Origin: Pseudomonas sp. Root71
Lineage (GTDB): Bacteria; Pseudomonadota; Gammaproteobacteria; Pseudomonadales; Pseudomonadaceae
Reading direction: 5' to 3'
Assembly: GCF_001429045.1 (NCBI RefSeq)
Contig: NZ_LMHY01000026.1
Location: 214,572-278,571 of the forward strand
Length of the DNA: 64,000 nt
Shown here: positions 1-9,872 of the stretch, in pieces
Position numbering within the stretch: position 1 is the first letter of the stretch
How the letters are laid out: every line of letters starts with the position of its first letter
The notes under the pieces: generated by a model
What the model was told of the DNA's origin: nothing
Database searches by the model: none
What the model saw: the letters and a program-made list of their open reading frames with translations, nothing else
Made by a program: the position numbers and the translations under genes

Positions 1-2562
1 CACGCGCTCGCCGAGGGTGGCGATCTTGGCGTTCTGCAACGACAGGTCGAACTCCAGGAAGATCGTGCCAATGCGCGCCAGCAGGCCCGGGCGGTCGGGC
101 GCCGTGAGTTCCAGCACCGTCACCGGGCGCTGGGCGTCGTTGTGGATCGTCACCTGTGGCGCAAAGGCGAAATGCTTGAGCTGACGCGGTACCCGGCGCT
201 GGATGATGGTCGGGTAGTTGTCCGGGTTGCGCAGGGCTTCGGTCAGGCCCTCGCGGATCTGTTTTACCCGCGCCGGGTTATCGCCAATCGAGTCGCCGTC
301 GGTGTCGAGCACGATATAGGTGTCGAGGGTGAACTGGCTGCTGGAGGTGATGACCCGGGCGTCGTGGATGTTCAGGTTGAGCTGGTCCATCGCGGCCACA
401 GTCACGGCAAAGAAGTCGTGCTGGTCAGGGGCGTAGATGAAGATCTGCGTGCCACCTTCGAACTCGCGCTGGGTGGTTTCCTTGATCAGCACCAGTGGTC
501 CGCCGTCGGCCGGTTGCTGGAGGATCGCGTCACTGTGCCAGGCGACGTCGCCGGCGGTGTGGCGCAGGAAATAGTCATCACCCAGCTGCGCCCACAACTG
601 CTCGACGTCGTCCGGGTCGGTGCCGCCGCGCACCAGGATATCCAGGGCGGCGCTCTGGGTCTGGCGGATCTGCTCTTCGCGATCCACCGGGTTCTCCAGG
701 CCGCGACGCAGGGCGCGCTTGGTCTCGGTGTAGAGCTGGCGCAGCAGGCTGGCGCGCCAGGAGTTCCACAGGGTCGGGTTGGTGGCGTTGATGTCGGAGA
801 CGGTGAGCACATACAGGTAGTCGAGGCGGGTTTCGTCGCCGACGATCTGGGCGAAATCGTGGATCACCTGCGGGTCGGACAAGTCCTTGCGCTGGGCGGT
901 GGTCGACATCACCAGGTGGTTTTGCACCAGCCACACGATCAGGCGGCTGTCCCACACTGGCAGCTGATGGCGCTGGCAAAACGCCTCGGCATCGACCGCT
1001 CCGATGTCCGAGTGGTCGCCATGTCGGCCTTTGCCGATGTCGTGGTACAGGCCGGCCATGTAGATCAGCTCGGGTTTGGGCAGTTTTCCCATGAGCTTGC
1101 TGGCCAGCGGGAATTTTTCCGACACCTGGGTGTACTGCAACTTACGCAGGTGCTTGATCAGGTTCAGGGTGTGGGCATCGACCGTATAGATGTGGAACAG
1201 GTCGTGTTGCATCTGCCCGACGATGAAACCGAATTCGGGCAGGTAACGCCCCAGGATGCCGTAACGATTCATGCGCCGCAGGTTGCGGTGGATGCCGATC
1301 TTGCATTTGAACAATTCGATAAACAGGCTGGTGTTGCGAATATCGTTGCGGAAGTCGTCGTCGATCAGGTGGCGGTGTTCCCGCAGCAGGCGAATGGTGT
1401 CGGCGCGCACGCCCTTGATTTCCGGCTGCTGGGCCATCAGCACGAAGATTTCGAGCATGGCGAACGGCGTGCGGCGGAAAACGTTGTCGTTGCGTGCCTC
1501 GATGTAGCCGTCATGCAACTGGAAACGCGAGTTGATCGGCTGCGGTGGCGATTCGTCTTCCGGTGCGAGGATGACTTCCTCGAAGTGCTGGATGATCAGG
1601 TCGCTGAGCTGGGCGATGCTCATGACCACCCGGTAATACTGCTGCATGAAGTTTTCGATGGCTTGCTTGGCGTCGTCGCCTTTGAAGCCCAGCAGCCCGG
1701 CAATAGTGCGCTGGTGATCGAACAGCAGGCGGTCTTCGGAGCGGCCAGCCAACATGTGCAGGGCATAGCGAACCTTCCACAGGAACTCCTGGGAGGAGGC
1801 GAGCAGGGCGTTTTCACTCTCCACCAGGAACCCTTCCCCAGCCAGTGCCCGCAGGTTCAGGGTGCCGTACTCGCGACGGGCTACCCACAGAATCGTCTGG
1901 ATATCCCGCAGGCCGCCGGGTGAGCCTTTGACGTTGGGTTCCAGGTTGTATTCGGTGTCGTTGTACTTGTGGTGGCGAGCCTTTTGTTCGGCACGCTTGG
2001 CCAGGAAGAAGTCCTTGCTCGGCCACATGTGCCCGGTACCGGTGACGTCCAGCATGCGCTGGCGCAAATGCTCGGGGCCGGCGATGGTGCGGCTTTCCAT
2101 CAGGTTGGTGACGACCGTCAGGTCGGCGCGGGCCTCGACGGCGCACTCGTCGACCGAACGAACGCTCTGACCGACTTCCAGGCCGATGTCCCACAACAGC
2201 GTCAGAAAACGCTCGATGGAATCGCGGAAAACCTCGTGGTCGGCGCTGTCCAGCAGGATCAGCAAATCGATGTCGGAATAGGGGTGCAATTCGCCACGGC
2301 CGTAGCCGCCGACCGCGACCAGTGCGATGTCGGCGTCCTCGCTCCAGCTGAACTGCTCCCAGGCCTTTTGCAGGATGTTGTCGACGAACCAGGCGCGATC
2401 CTCGATCAGCCGGCGAATGTCCCGGCCGTTGCGAAAGCGCGTGTCGAGCACTTCGCGGGCCTGGCGGATCGCCTTCTTGAAGGCCGAGATCGGGCTTGCC
2501 TTCAGGGCCAGTTCAGCCTGGAACTGGCCGCGGTCGAAGAGTTCGGGATCCACCTGCGGCAT
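1..2562 (-). CDS. glnD: PII uridylyltransferase/uridylyl-removing enzyme GlnD, 3' end cut by window edge
   Basis: Bifunctional nitrogen sensor that adds UMP to PII when glutamine is low and removes it when glutamine is high. The frame opens at ATG 2562 (MPQVDPELFDRG) and stays open to base 1, giving 854 codons. The family is about 900 residues, so roughly 45 C-terminal residues lie outside the window. Visible parts: the nucleotidyltransferase motif GGYGRGELHPYSDIDLL near residues 85-101, with the metal-binding D97xD99; an HD phosphohydrolase motif (YHDIGKGRHGDHS) near residue 505; a first ACT domain around 700-780; and the start of the second ACT domain (ELTAPDRPGLLARIG) near residue 820. It lies 41 nt downstream of map on the same strand, so the two are probably co-transcribed. 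A long open frame on the opposite strand is only a mirror of its codon bias. Confidence 0.95.
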   Translation of the reverse strand, partial: MPQVDPELFDRGQFQAELALKASPISAFKKAIRQAREVLDTRFRNGRDIRRLIEDRAWFVDNILQKAWEQFSWSEDADIALVAVGGYGRGELHPYSDIDLLILLDSADHEVFRDSIERFLTLLWDIGLEVGQSVRSVDECAVEARADLTVVTNLMESRTIAGPEHLRQRMLDVTGTGHMWPSKDFFLAKRAEQKARHHKYNDTEYNLEPNVKGSPGGLRDIQTILWVARREYGTLNLRALAGEGFLVESENALLASSQEFLWKVRYALHMLAGRSEDRLLFDHQRTIAGLLGFKGDDAKQAIENFMQQYYRVVMSIAQLSDLIIQHFEEVILAPEDESPPQPINSRFQLHDGYIEARNDNVFRRTPFAMLEIFVLMAQQPEIKGVRADTIRLLREHRHLIDDDFRNDIRNTSLFIELFKCKIGIHRNLRRMNRYGILGRYLPEFGFIVGQMQHDLFHIYTVDAHTLNLIKHLRKLQYTQVSEKFPLASKLMGKLPKPELIYMAGLYHDIGKGRHGDHSDIGAVDAEAFCQRHQLPVWDSRLIVWLVQNHLVMSTTAQRKDLSDPQVIHDFAQIVGDETRLDYLYVLTVSDINATNPTLWNSWRASLLRQLYTETKRALRRGLENPVDREEQIRQTQSAALDILVRGGTDPDDVEQLWAQLGDDYFLRHTAGDVAWHSDAILQQPADGGPLVLIKETTQREFEGGTQIFIYAPDQHDFFAVTVAAMDQLNLNIHDARVITSSSQFTLDTYIVLDTDGDSIGDNPARVKQIREGLTEALRNPDNYPTIIQRRVPRQLKHFAFAPQVTIHNDAQRPVTVLELTAPDRPGLLARIGTIFLEFDLSLQNAKIATLGERV

Positions 2563-2603
2563 CGATTGGCTTTCCTTTCTATAGGCGATGTACGGTAACG
2601 GGA

Positions 2604-3386
2604 TCAGGCCGAAACGCGAGGGATGGTGTCATCGCTGCGCAAGGTGAAGATCTCGTAACCGGTTTCGGTCACCAGCAGGGTGTGTTCCCACTGTGCCGAG
2701 AGCTTGCGGTCCTTGGTGATCGCGGTCCAGCCATCGCCCAGTACCTTGGTGTCGGCACGGCCCTGGTTGATCATCGGCTCGATGGTGAAGGTCATGCCAG
2801 CCTTGAGTTCCATTCCGGTGCCGGCTCGGCCGTAGTGCAGGATCTGCGGCTCTTCGTGGAACACCTTGCCGATACCATGGCCGCAGAATTCACGAACCAC
2901 CGAGAAGCCGTTCTTTTCCGCGTGCTTCTGGATGATTTCGCCGATGTCGCCCAGGCGGCAGCCGGGCTTGACGATCTCGATCGCCTTGTACATGCATTCC
3001 TGGGTCACCTGGGACAGGCGCTCAGCCCAGACCGGCACGGTGCCGACGTGGAACATGCGGCTGGTATCGCCGTGGTAACCGTCCTTGATGACGGTGACGT
3101 CGATGTTCAGGGTGTCGCCATCCTTGAGCGGCTTGTCGTTCGGGATGCCATGGCAGACCACATGGTTGATCGACGTGCAGATCGACTTTGGATAGCCCTT
3201 GTAGTTGAGCGGGGCAGGGATGGCTTTCTGCTCATTGACGATGTAGTCGTGGCAGATCTGGTTCAGTTGGTCGGTGGTAACGCCCGGCTTGACGTATTCG
3301 GCAATCATTTCCAGCACATCGGCGGCCAGTTTGCCGGCGATACGCATTTTGGCGATATCCTCGGGGGTTTTGAGGGTGACGGTCAT
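2604..3386 (-). CDS. map: Type I methionine aminopeptidase
   Basis: Removes the initiator methionine from nascent proteins in the cytoplasm. The 260-residue length fits bacterial type Ia enzymes. The dinuclear metal ligands can be placed as D96, D107, H170, E203 and E234, with substrate-site H79 (VCHGIP) and the signature CGHGIGKVFHEEP at 168-180. It is transcribed away from rpsB, the usual Pseudomonas and Escherichia arrangement, and is followed by glnD after 41 nt. The start is ATG 3386 (MTVTLKTPEDIAKMR). Confidence 0.97.
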   Translation of the reverse strand: MTVTLKTPEDIAKMRIAGKLAADVLEMIAEYVKPGVTTDQLNQICHDYIVNEQKAIPAPLNYKGYPKSICTSINHVVCHGIPNDKPLKDGDTLNIDVTVIKDGYHGDTSRMFHVGTVPVWAERLSQVTQECMYKAIEIVKPGCRLGDIGEIIQKHAEKNGFSVVREFCGHGIGKVFHEEPQILHYGRAGTGMELKAGMTFTIEPMINQGRADTKVLGDGWTAITKDRKLSAQWEHTLLVTETGYEIFTLRSDDTIPRVSA

Positions 3387-3757
3387 ACAGGCTCTCTCTG
3401 CGCCAGGCGGCGCTTTCTAAACGGAAAGGGCATTGCGCGATCGAACTTCGCGGCCCTGAAAAATGCGATTCTACCAGACGAGCAGCGCAAATCTGCGCCC
3501 GCGTGCATCGCTTCTCTCTATAGAATGGTGCATTCTTGGCGGATTCCAAGGGATTGAGCAAAACGCTCGCCAGGATTTCAGAATCCGGGTTCCGTTTTGC
3601 CCTGCCTTATGGTATAAAATGCGCCGCTTTCCGGGGATGTCCCGTAAAGCCTAAATCCACACACGTGTCGACACGATGACCTGGGTGCCTTCAGCTGATG
3701 CTGCTGGTTGGTCATTGGGATACGTGGAGGCCAAACCCGACTTATTAAGGAACTATC
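3387..3757. promoter_or_regulatory. map/rpsB divergent control region with candidate rpsB promoter and leader
   Basis: This 371-nt gap holds no gene. On the plus strand the clearest promoter element is TATAAA at 3613-3618, with a weak -35 candidate TTCCGT at 3590-3595 (17-nt spacer). On the minus strand, a TAGAAT-like -10 for map can be read near 3471-3476, without a convincing -35. A start near 3625 would leave rpsB a leader of about 130 nt containing small hairpins. In gammaproteobacteria the rpsB leader is an autoregulatory target of S2, but I cannot show the specific fold here. Confidence 0.45.
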
Positions 3758-4495
3758 ATGTCCCAAGTCAACATGCGCGATATGCTGAAGGCCGGTGTGC
3801 ACTTCGGTCACCAGACCCGTTACTGGAACCCGAAAATGGGCAAGTACATTTTCGGCGCGCGTAACAAGATCCACATCATCAACCTTGAAAAAACCCTGCC
3901 AATGTTCAACGAAGCTCTGACTTTCGTAGAACGTCTGGCCCAGGGCAAAAACAAGATTCTGTTCGTCGGCACCAAGCGTTCCGCTGGCAAGATCGTTGCT
4001 GAAGAAGCAGCACGTTGCGGTTCGCCGTACGTCGATCACCGCTGGTTGGGCGGCATGCTGACCAACTTCAAGACCATCCGTGCTTCCATCAAGCGTCTGC
4101 GTGACCTTGAAGTTCAAGCCGAAGACGGTACTTTCGCCAAGCTGACCAAGAAAGAAGCGCTGATGCGCACTCGTGACCTGGAAAAGCTGGATCGTTCCCT
4201 GGGTGGTATCAAGGACATGGGCGGTCTGCCAGACGCTCTGTTCGTTATCGACGTTGATCACGAGCGCATCGCGATCACCGAAGCCAACAAGCTGGGCATC
4301 CCGGTTATCGGCGTAGTCGATACCAACAGCAGCCCGGAAGGCGTTGACTACATCATCCCAGGCAACGATGACGCAATCCGCGCTATCCAGCTGTACATGG
4401 GTTCGATGGCTGACGCTGTCATCCGCGGTCGCAACAATGTTGCCGGCGGCACCGTTGAGTTCGCAGCTGAAGAAACTCAGGCTGCAGCTGAGTAA
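3758..4495 (+). CDS. rpsB: 30S ribosomal protein S2
   Basis: Component of the small ribosomal subunit that is needed to load S1. The protein has 245 residues. It begins MSQVNMRDMLKAGVHFGHQT and contains the S2 signatures WNPKMGKYIFG and (near residue 160) GGLPDALFVIDVDHE. The start ATG 3758 is preceded by AAGGA. It is followed by a strong terminator and then tsf, the conserved rpsB-tsf pair. Its low-bias, expression-optimised codons (for example CGT for Arg) fit a highly expressed gene. Confidence 0.98.
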   Translation: MSQVNMRDMLKAGVHFGHQTRYWNPKMGKYIFGARNKIHIINLEKTLPMFNEALTFVERLAQGKNKILFVGTKRSAGKIVAEEAARCGSPYVDHRWLGGMLTNFKTIRASIKRLRDLEVQAEDGTFAKLTKKEALMRTRDLEKLDRSLGGIKDMGGLPDALFVIDVDHERIAITEANKLGIPVIGVVDTNSSPEGVDYIIPGNDDAIRAIQLYMGSMADAVIRGRNNVAGGTVEFAAEETQAAAE

Positions 4496-4523
4496 TTGAC
4501 GCCCTGGCGTTGACTCAGTAAGC

Positions 4524-4548
4524 AAAAAGGGGGCTTGGCCCCCTTTTT
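4524..4548 (+). terminator. Rho-independent terminator between rpsB and tsf
   Basis: An A-tract, five G, a five-base turn and five C lead into TTTTT (4529-4548). It lies 29 nt after the rpsB stop. It probably acts as a partial terminator that sets the rpsB:tsf ratio, because tsf follows within 140 nt. Confidence 0.85.
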
Positions 4549-4684
4549 GCCACCTCGAAAACCATTTGTCGGCGCCCACTGCTCTATCTGTAACGTGCGG
4601 CAGCTAACAAGGGTGGTTGGGGAAGAATTGATCGCCCGTTCGATCGGGTGGAATGGTTGAAAACCTATCCAAGAGGATTTTGAA

Positions 4685-5548
4685 ATGGCAGAGATTACTG
4701 CAGCGTTGGTCAAAGAACTGCGCGAGCGTACTGGCGAAGGCATGATGGACTGCAAAAAGGCCTTGACCAAGGCTGGCGGCGACATCGAGAAAGCCATTGA
4801 TGACATGCGTGCTTCGGGCGCCATCAAGGCTGCCAAGAAAGCTGGCAACGTTGCCGCTGAAGGCGCTATCGCCATCAAGGCTGACGACAAGGCAGCCGTG
4901 CTGCTGGAAGTCAACTCGCAGACCGACTTCCTGGCCCTGCAAGACGACTTCAAGAACTTCGTTGCTGCCTGTGTAGAAAAAGCTTTCGACGAAAAACTGA
5001 CCGACGCAGCTCCGCTGATCGCCGCTCAGGAATCGGCTCGTGAAGCACTGGTTGCCAAAGTAGGCGAGAACGTCAACATTCGTCGCCTGGTGCGCGTAGA
5101 GGGCGACGTTGTCGGCACCTACCTGCACGGTAACAAGATCGGTGTTGCTGTTGTTCTCAAGGGCGGCGATGTTCAGCTGGCCAAAGAGATCGCCATGCAC
5201 GTGGCGGCAAGCAATCCTGAGTTCCTGCTGCCATCGCAGGTTTCGCCAGAGGCCATCGAGCGCGAGAAGGGCGTTTTCCTGACCCTGAACGAAGACAAGA
5301 TGAAAGGCAAGCCGGCAGAAATCGTCGAGAAGATGATCGCTGGCCGCATCACCAAGTTCCTGGCTGAAGCCAGCCTGGTCGAGCAAGCTTTCGTCATGAA
5401 CCCGGAAGTCACCGTAGGTGCCCTGGCCAAGAAAGCCGGCGCTGAAATCGTTTCCTTCACTTACTTCAAAGTAGGCGAAGGCATCGAGAAGCCAGTGGAC
5501 AACTTCGCAGAAGAAGTTGCTGCCCAGCTGGCTGCCGCCAAGCAATAA
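4685..5548 (+). CDS. tsf: Elongation factor Ts
   Basis: Guanine nucleotide exchange factor that recycles EF-Tu. The protein has 287 residues. The N-terminal module MAEITAALVKELRERTGEGM followed by MDCKKAL is the UBA-like EF-Tu contact. The conserved QTDFLA-type motif is seen as VNSQTDFLALQDDF near residues 78-91. The start ATG 4685 follows AGAGGAT. A hairpin terminator follows, so pyrH is probably expressed partly on its own. Confidence 0.98.
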   Translation: MAEITAALVKELRERTGEGMMDCKKALTKAGGDIEKAIDDMRASGAIKAAKKAGNVAAEGAIAIKADDKAAVLLEVNSQTDFLALQDDFKNFVAACVEKAFDEKLTDAAPLIAAQESAREALVAKVGENVNIRRLVRVEGDVVGTYLHGNKIGVAVVLKGGDVQLAKEIAMHVAASNPEFLLPSQVSPEAIEREKGVFLTLNEDKMKGKPAEIVEKMIAGRITKFLAEASLVEQAFVMNPEVTVGALAKKAGAEIVSFTYFKVGEGIEKPVDNFAEEVAAQLAAAKQ

Positions 5549-5572
5549 GACGGTTTTTTAACTGTCGCCCAG

Positions 5573-5606
5573 AAGAGGCTGCCCGCTCACGCGCGCAGCC
5601 TCTTTT
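5573..5606 (+). terminator. Rho-independent terminator after tsf
   Basis: Inverted arms AAGAGGCTGC (5573-5582) and GCAGCCTCTT (5595-5604) close a 12-nt loop and run into T residues, 25 nt past the tsf stop. Confidence 0.85.
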
Positions 5607-5759
5607 CAGATGGGGTATCAATTTTTATTTGGTTTCCCTTTGGAACTGGCTTACAAAGCCATGTTCCGATGGCGCTGAAGCAGCGCCAAGCTAGATTGAA
5701 CAGCCAGCTGTAAACAGCTCGCAAAGAATTTTTAAAATACGCCGCAGGAGAGATTCGCA

Positions 5760-6503
5760 ATGGCTCAGCAGGGCAGTGGTTATCAGGCTCGCTATAAACG
5801 CATTCTACTCAAGCTTAGCGGCGAGGCCCTGATGGGCTCGGAAGAGTTCGGGATCGATCCGAAAGTTCTGGATCGCATGGCATTGGAAGTTGGCCAGTTG
5901 GTCGGCATCGGTGTTCAGGTCGGTCTGGTTATCGGTGGTGGCAACCTGTTCCGCGGTGAAGCGCTGAGCAAGGCTGGCATGGACCGTGTCACCGGCGACC
6001 ACATGGGCATGCTGGCCACTGTTATGAACGCCCTGGCCATGCGCGACGCTCTCGAGCGCGCCAACATCTCGGCCATCGTGATGTCCGCTATTTCCATGGT
6101 TGGCGTGACCGATCACTACGATCGTCGCAAGGCCATGCGCCACCTGAACTCCAAGGACGTGGTGATTTTCGCGGCCGGTACCGGCAACCCGTTCTTTACG
6201 ACGGATTCGGCAGCCTGCCTGCGTGCAATCGAAATCGATGCCGACGTCGTGCTCAAGGCGACCAAGGTCGATGGCGTCTACACCGCTGACCCGTTCAAAG
6301 ACCCGCATGCCGAGAAGTTCGATCATCTGACTTATGATGAAGTGCTGGATCGCAAGCTGGGTGTGATGGATCTGACGGCCATTTGCTTGTGCCGCGACCA
6401 CAAGATGCCACTACGCGTATTTAACATGAACAAGCCCGGCGCCCTGCTGAATATCGTACACGGCGGCGCGGAAGGGACCCTGATCGAGGAAGGCGCACAA
6501 TGA
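5760..6503 (+). CDS. pyrH: UMP kinase
   Basis: Phosphorylates UMP to UDP with ATP in the essential pyrimidine pathway; a hexameric cytoplasmic enzyme of the amino-acid kinase fold. The protein has 247 residues. Visible motifs are KLSGEALMG (phosphate loop, residues 18-26), GGGNLFRG (residues 60-67) and the DH(M)GM-type segment [20 protein letters not shown]. The start ATG 5760 is preceded by GGAGAG. Its stop overlaps the frr start (ATGA), indicating translational coupling. Confidence 0.97.
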
Positions 6504-7057
6504 TCAACGAAATCAAGAAAGACGCTCAAGAGCGCATGCAGAAATCCGTGGAATCGCTGGCGCACAACTTCGGCCGCATTCGTACCGGCCAGGCGCACCC
6601 GAGCATCCTGGAAGGCGTGATGGTGCCGTACTACGGCTCCGACACCCCGATCAAGCAAGTGGCCAACATCACCGTCAAGGACGCCCGTACCCTGCAAGTC
6701 GTTGCTTTCGAGCGCAACATGCTGGGTGCCGTCGACAAGGCGATCGGTAGCGCGGGTCTGAACCTGAACCCGACCAACCTCGGCGAACTGCTGCTGATCT
6801 CCATGCCTGCCCTGACCGAAGAAACCCGCAAGGGCTTCACCAAGCAGGCTCGTGACGTCGCTGAAGATGCCCGTGTTGCCGTGCGCAACATCCGTCGCGA
6901 TGCCAACAGCCAGCTCAAGGATCTGGTCAAGGAAAAAGAGATCAGCGAAGACGAGGAGCGTCGTGCGACTGGCGAGATCGACGATCTGACCAAGAAGTTC
7001 GTGGCTAAAATCGACGCGGACCTGGCGCAGAAAGAAAAAGACCTGATGGCCGTATAA
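6500..7057 (+). CDS. frr: Ribosome recycling factor
   Basis: Works with EF-G to split post-termination ribosomes. The full-length 185-residue protein starts [20 protein letters not shown]. The family segments [13 protein letters not shown] and [23 protein letters not shown] are present. It begins inside the pyrH stop (ATGA overlap) and is followed after 13 nt by uppS, so pyrH-frr-uppS-cdsA-dxr reads as one tightly packed unit. Confidence 0.98.
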
Positions 7058-7070
7058 GGGTCGCGTTTTC

Positions 7071-7826
7071 ATGGAAAAGACCAAGCAGTCTGCACCGTCC
7101 GCGGTGCCGCGCCATGTCGCGATCATCATGGATGGTAACAATCGCTGGGCGAAAAAACGCTTTATGCCGGGTGTCGCCGGGCATAAAGCGGGCGTGGATG
7201 CGGTGCGTGCCGTCATTGAAGTTTGTGCCGAGGCCAAGGTCGAAGTGCTGACCCTGTTCGCCTTTTCCAGCGAGAACTGGCAGCGTCCGGCCGATGAGGT
7301 CAGCGCTTTGATGGATCTGTTCTTCAAGGCGCTGCGTCGAGAGGCCAAGCGCCTCAACGACAACAACATCAGCCTGCGCATCATTGGCGATCGCTCGCGT
7401 TTTCATCCAGAGCTGCAGGCTGCCATGCGTGAAGCCGAGGCCATGACGGCCGGCGCCAATCGATTTGTCCTGCAGATAGCCGCCAATTACGGCGGTCAGT
7501 GGGATATCGCGCAAGCAGCGCAACGACTGGCGCGAGAGGTCCAGGCCGGACACCTGCGTCCGGAAGACATCACGCCCGATCTGCTGCAGACCTGTCTGGC
7601 CACGGGCGACCTGCCGCTGCCGGACCTGTGTATCCGTACCGGTGGCGAGCACCGCATCAGCAACTTCCTGCTCTGGCAGTTGGCCTATGCCGAGCTGTAT
7701 TTCTCCGACCTGTTCTGGCCGGACTTCAAACACGATGCCATGCGCAATGCGCTGGCCGATTACGCTTCCCGCCAGCGCCGCTTCGGTAAAACGAGCGAGC
7801 AGGTCGAGGCTGGAGCCCGGGTTTAA
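7071..7826 (+). CDS. uppS: Undecaprenyl diphosphate synthase
   Basis: cis-Prenyltransferase that condenses isopentenyl diphosphate with farnesyl diphosphate to make the C55 carrier lipid for peptidoglycan and O-antigen. The protein has 251 residues. The catalytic segment HVAIIMDGNNRWAKKR (15-30) carries the essential Asp21. LFAFSSENWQRP and the C-terminal RTGGEHRISNFLLWQLAYAE motif are intact. It overlaps cdsA by one base (TAATG). Confidence 0.97.
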   Translation: MEKTKQSAPSAVPRHVAIIMDGNNRWAKKRFMPGVAGHKAGVDAVRAVIEVCAEAKVEVLTLFAFSSENWQRPADEVSALMDLFFKALRREAKRLNDNNISLRIIGDRSRFHPELQAAMREAEAMTAGANRFVLQIAANYGGQWDIAQAAQRLAREVQAGHLRPEDITPDLLQTCLATGDLPLPDLCIRTGGEHRISNFLLWQLAYAELYFSDLFWPDFKHDAMRNALADYASRQRRFGKTSEQVEAGARV

Positions 7827-8632
7827 TGCTTAAACAACGAATCATCACCGCGCTGATCCTGCTACCGATTGCCCTGTGCGGGTTTTTCCTGCTTGAAGGT
7901 TCCGGTTTTGCACTGTTCATCGGGCTGGTCGTGACCCTCGGTGCCTGGGAATGGGCGCGTCTGGCGGGTTTCGCCGCTCAAGCGTTCCGCGTCGGCTATG
8001 CCGCTGTGGTCGCTTTGGCGCTGTTCCTCATGTACATCCTGCCCGGCCTCGCGCCTTGGGTATTGGGCGCTTCGGTGCTGTGGTGGGCAGTGGCGACGTA
8101 TCTGGTGCTGACCTATCCGCGTTCGAGCGAGCATTGGTCCAATGCGGCGACCAAGTTGGTGATCGGCCTGCTGATTCTCCTGCCGGCCTGGCAAGGCCTG
8201 GTGCAGATCAAGCAATACCCGCTGGGTAATTGGCTGATCATGGCAGTGATGGTGTTGGTTTGGGGGGCCGATATTGGCGCCTACTTCTCCGGTCGTGCTT
8301 TCGGCAAGCGCAAGCTCGCACCGCAGGTCAGTCCGGGCAAAAGCTGGGAAGGCGTGTACGGTGGTCTGGCGTTGAGCCTGGTGATTACCACAATCGTTGC
8401 TCTGGTGCGCGACTGGACGGTGGCCGAACTGTTCAAGGGGTTGATCGGTGCCGCGCTGATCGTGTTCATTTCGGTGGTGGGTGATCTCACTGAAAGCATG
8501 TTCAAGCGTCAATCCGGGATCAAGGACAGCAGCAATCTGCTTCCGGGTCACGGCGGCGTGCTGGATCGTATCGATAGCCTGACGGCAGCGATTCCGCTGT
8601 TTGCGGTGCTGCTGTGGATGGCGGCCCCATGA
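7826..8632 (+). CDS. cdsA: Phosphatidate cytidylyltransferase
   Basis: Integral inner-membrane enzyme that makes CDP-diacylglycerol from phosphatidate and CTP, the branch point for phospholipids. The 268-residue protein has about eight hydrophobic segments. The CDS signature is at the C-terminus (residues 230-253), with KDSSNLLPGHGGVLDRIDSL. It starts within the last base of uppS, and its stop overlaps the dxr ATG at 8629 (ATGA). Confidence 0.96.
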   Translation: MLKQRIITALILLPIALCGFFLLEGSGFALFIGLVVTLGAWEWARLAGFAAQAFRVGYAAVVALALFLMYILPGLAPWVLGASVLWWAVATYLVLTYPRSSEHWSNAATKLVIGLLILLPAWQGLVQIKQYPLGNWLIMAVMVLVWGADIGAYFSGRAFGKRKLAPQVSPGKSWEGVYGGLALSLVITTIVALVRDWTVAELFKGLIGAALIVFISVVGDLTESMFKRQSGIKDSSNLLPGHGGVLDRIDSLTAAIPLFAVLLWMAAP

Positions 8633-9819
8633 GCCGCCCGCAACAGATTACCGTTCTGGGCGCGACCGGCTCGATTGGCCTGAGTACGCTCGACGTCATC
8701 GCTCGTCACCCGGATCGATATCAGGTCTTTGCCTTGACTGGCTTCACCCGCTTGAGTGAATTGCTGGCGCTTTGCGTGCGCCATGTCCCGCGATTTGCCG
8801 TGGTACCTGAAGTCGCAGCTGCCCGTACCCTGCAGGATGATTTGCGCGCGGCGGGTCTTTCGACCCGTGTCCTGGTGGGCGAGGAGGGTTTGTGCCAGGT
8901 CGCTTCCGATCCGGAAGTCGATACGGTCATGGCGGCCATCGTCGGTGCGGCGGGATTGCGTCCGACACTGGCGGCGGTCGAGGCTGGCAAGAAGATCCTC
9001 CTGGCTAATAAAGAAGCGCTGGTCATGTCCGGCGCGCTGTTCATGCAGGCCGTGCGCAAGAGTGGTTCGGTGTTGCTGCCGATCGATAGCGAGCACAACG
9101 CGATTTTCCAGTGCATGCCGCTGGATTATGCCCGTGGCCTTGAGTCGGTCGGTGTGCGCCGGATTTTGCTGACGGCTTCAGGCGGTCCGTTCCGGCAGAC
9201 GCCAATGGCTGAGCTGGCGCATGTTTCTCCCGATCAGGCGTGTGCTCATCCGAACTGGTCCATGGGGCGAAAAATCTCCGTGGACTCGGCCAGCATGATG
9301 AACAAGGGGCTTGAGTTGATCGAAGCCTGCTGGCTGTTCGATGCCAGGCCATCCCAGGTCGAGGTGGTGATTCACCCGCAAAGTGTGATCCATTCGCTGG
9401 TCGACTACGTCGACGGTTCCGTTCTGGCACAGCTGGGTAATCCGGACATGCGCACGCCCATCGCCAATGCCCTGGCCTGGCCGGAGCGGATCGATTCGGG
9501 TGTGGCGCCGCTGGATCTGTTTGCCATTGCGCGACTGGACTTCCAGGCGCCCGATGAAGAGCGTTTTCCTTGCCTGCGTCTGGCCCGTCAGGCGGCCGAA
9601 GCGGGTAACAGCGCGCCGGCCATGCTCAATGCGGCGAACGAGGTGGCGGTGGCGGCATTTCTCGACGAACGGGTTCGTTACCCGGAAATCGCGAGTATCA
9701 TCGAGGAAGTACTGAATCTGGAGCCCGTAGTGGCTGTGGATGATCTCGATGCAGTGTTCACGGCAGACGCGAAGGCGCGATTGCTGGCCGGACAATGGTT
9801 GAGCCGTCACGGGCGGTAA
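8629..9819 (+). CDS. dxr: 1-deoxy-D-xylulose-5-phosphate reductoisomerase
   Basis: Second step of the MEP isoprenoid pathway: NADPH-dependent rearrangement of DXP to MEP. I place the start at ATG 8629 (MSRPQQITVLGATGSIG), which overlaps the cdsA stop; an upstream ATG at 8614 would add five residues. The protein has 396 residues. Motifs: the GATGSIGLSTLDV nucleotide loop, LANKEALVM, the metal/substrate loop DSEHNAIFQ, and SASMMNKGLELIEA. Supplying isoprenoid precursors next to uppS makes metabolic sense. Confidence 0.97.
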   Translation: MSRPQQITVLGATGSIGLSTLDVIARHPDRYQVFALTGFTRLSELLALCVRHVPRFAVVPEVAAARTLQDDLRAAGLSTRVLVGEEGLCQVASDPEVDTVMAAIVGAAGLRPTLAAVEAGKKILLANKEALVMSGALFMQAVRKSGSVLLPIDSEHNAIFQCMPLDYARGLESVGVRRILLTASGGPFRQTPMAELAHVSPDQACAHPNWSMGRKISVDSASMMNKGLELIEACWLFDARPSQVEVVIHPQSVIHSLVDYVDGSVLAQLGNPDMRTPIANALAWPERIDSGVAPLDLFAIARLDFQAPDEERFPCLRLARQAAEAGNSAPAMLNAANEVAVAAFLDERVRYPEIASIIEEVLNLEPVVAVDDLDAVFTADAKARLLAGQWLSRHGR

Positions 9820-9872
9820 ATGCTGTGGATAGTTGGCCCACGCAGCAGCGGATAGGAATGCGGAGAAAGTAG

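Noticed and set aside
142..1923. Long plus-strand open frame opposite glnD
   Set aside because: The minus strand encodes GlnD with its nucleotidyltransferase, HD and ACT motifs in order; the plus frame shows none.
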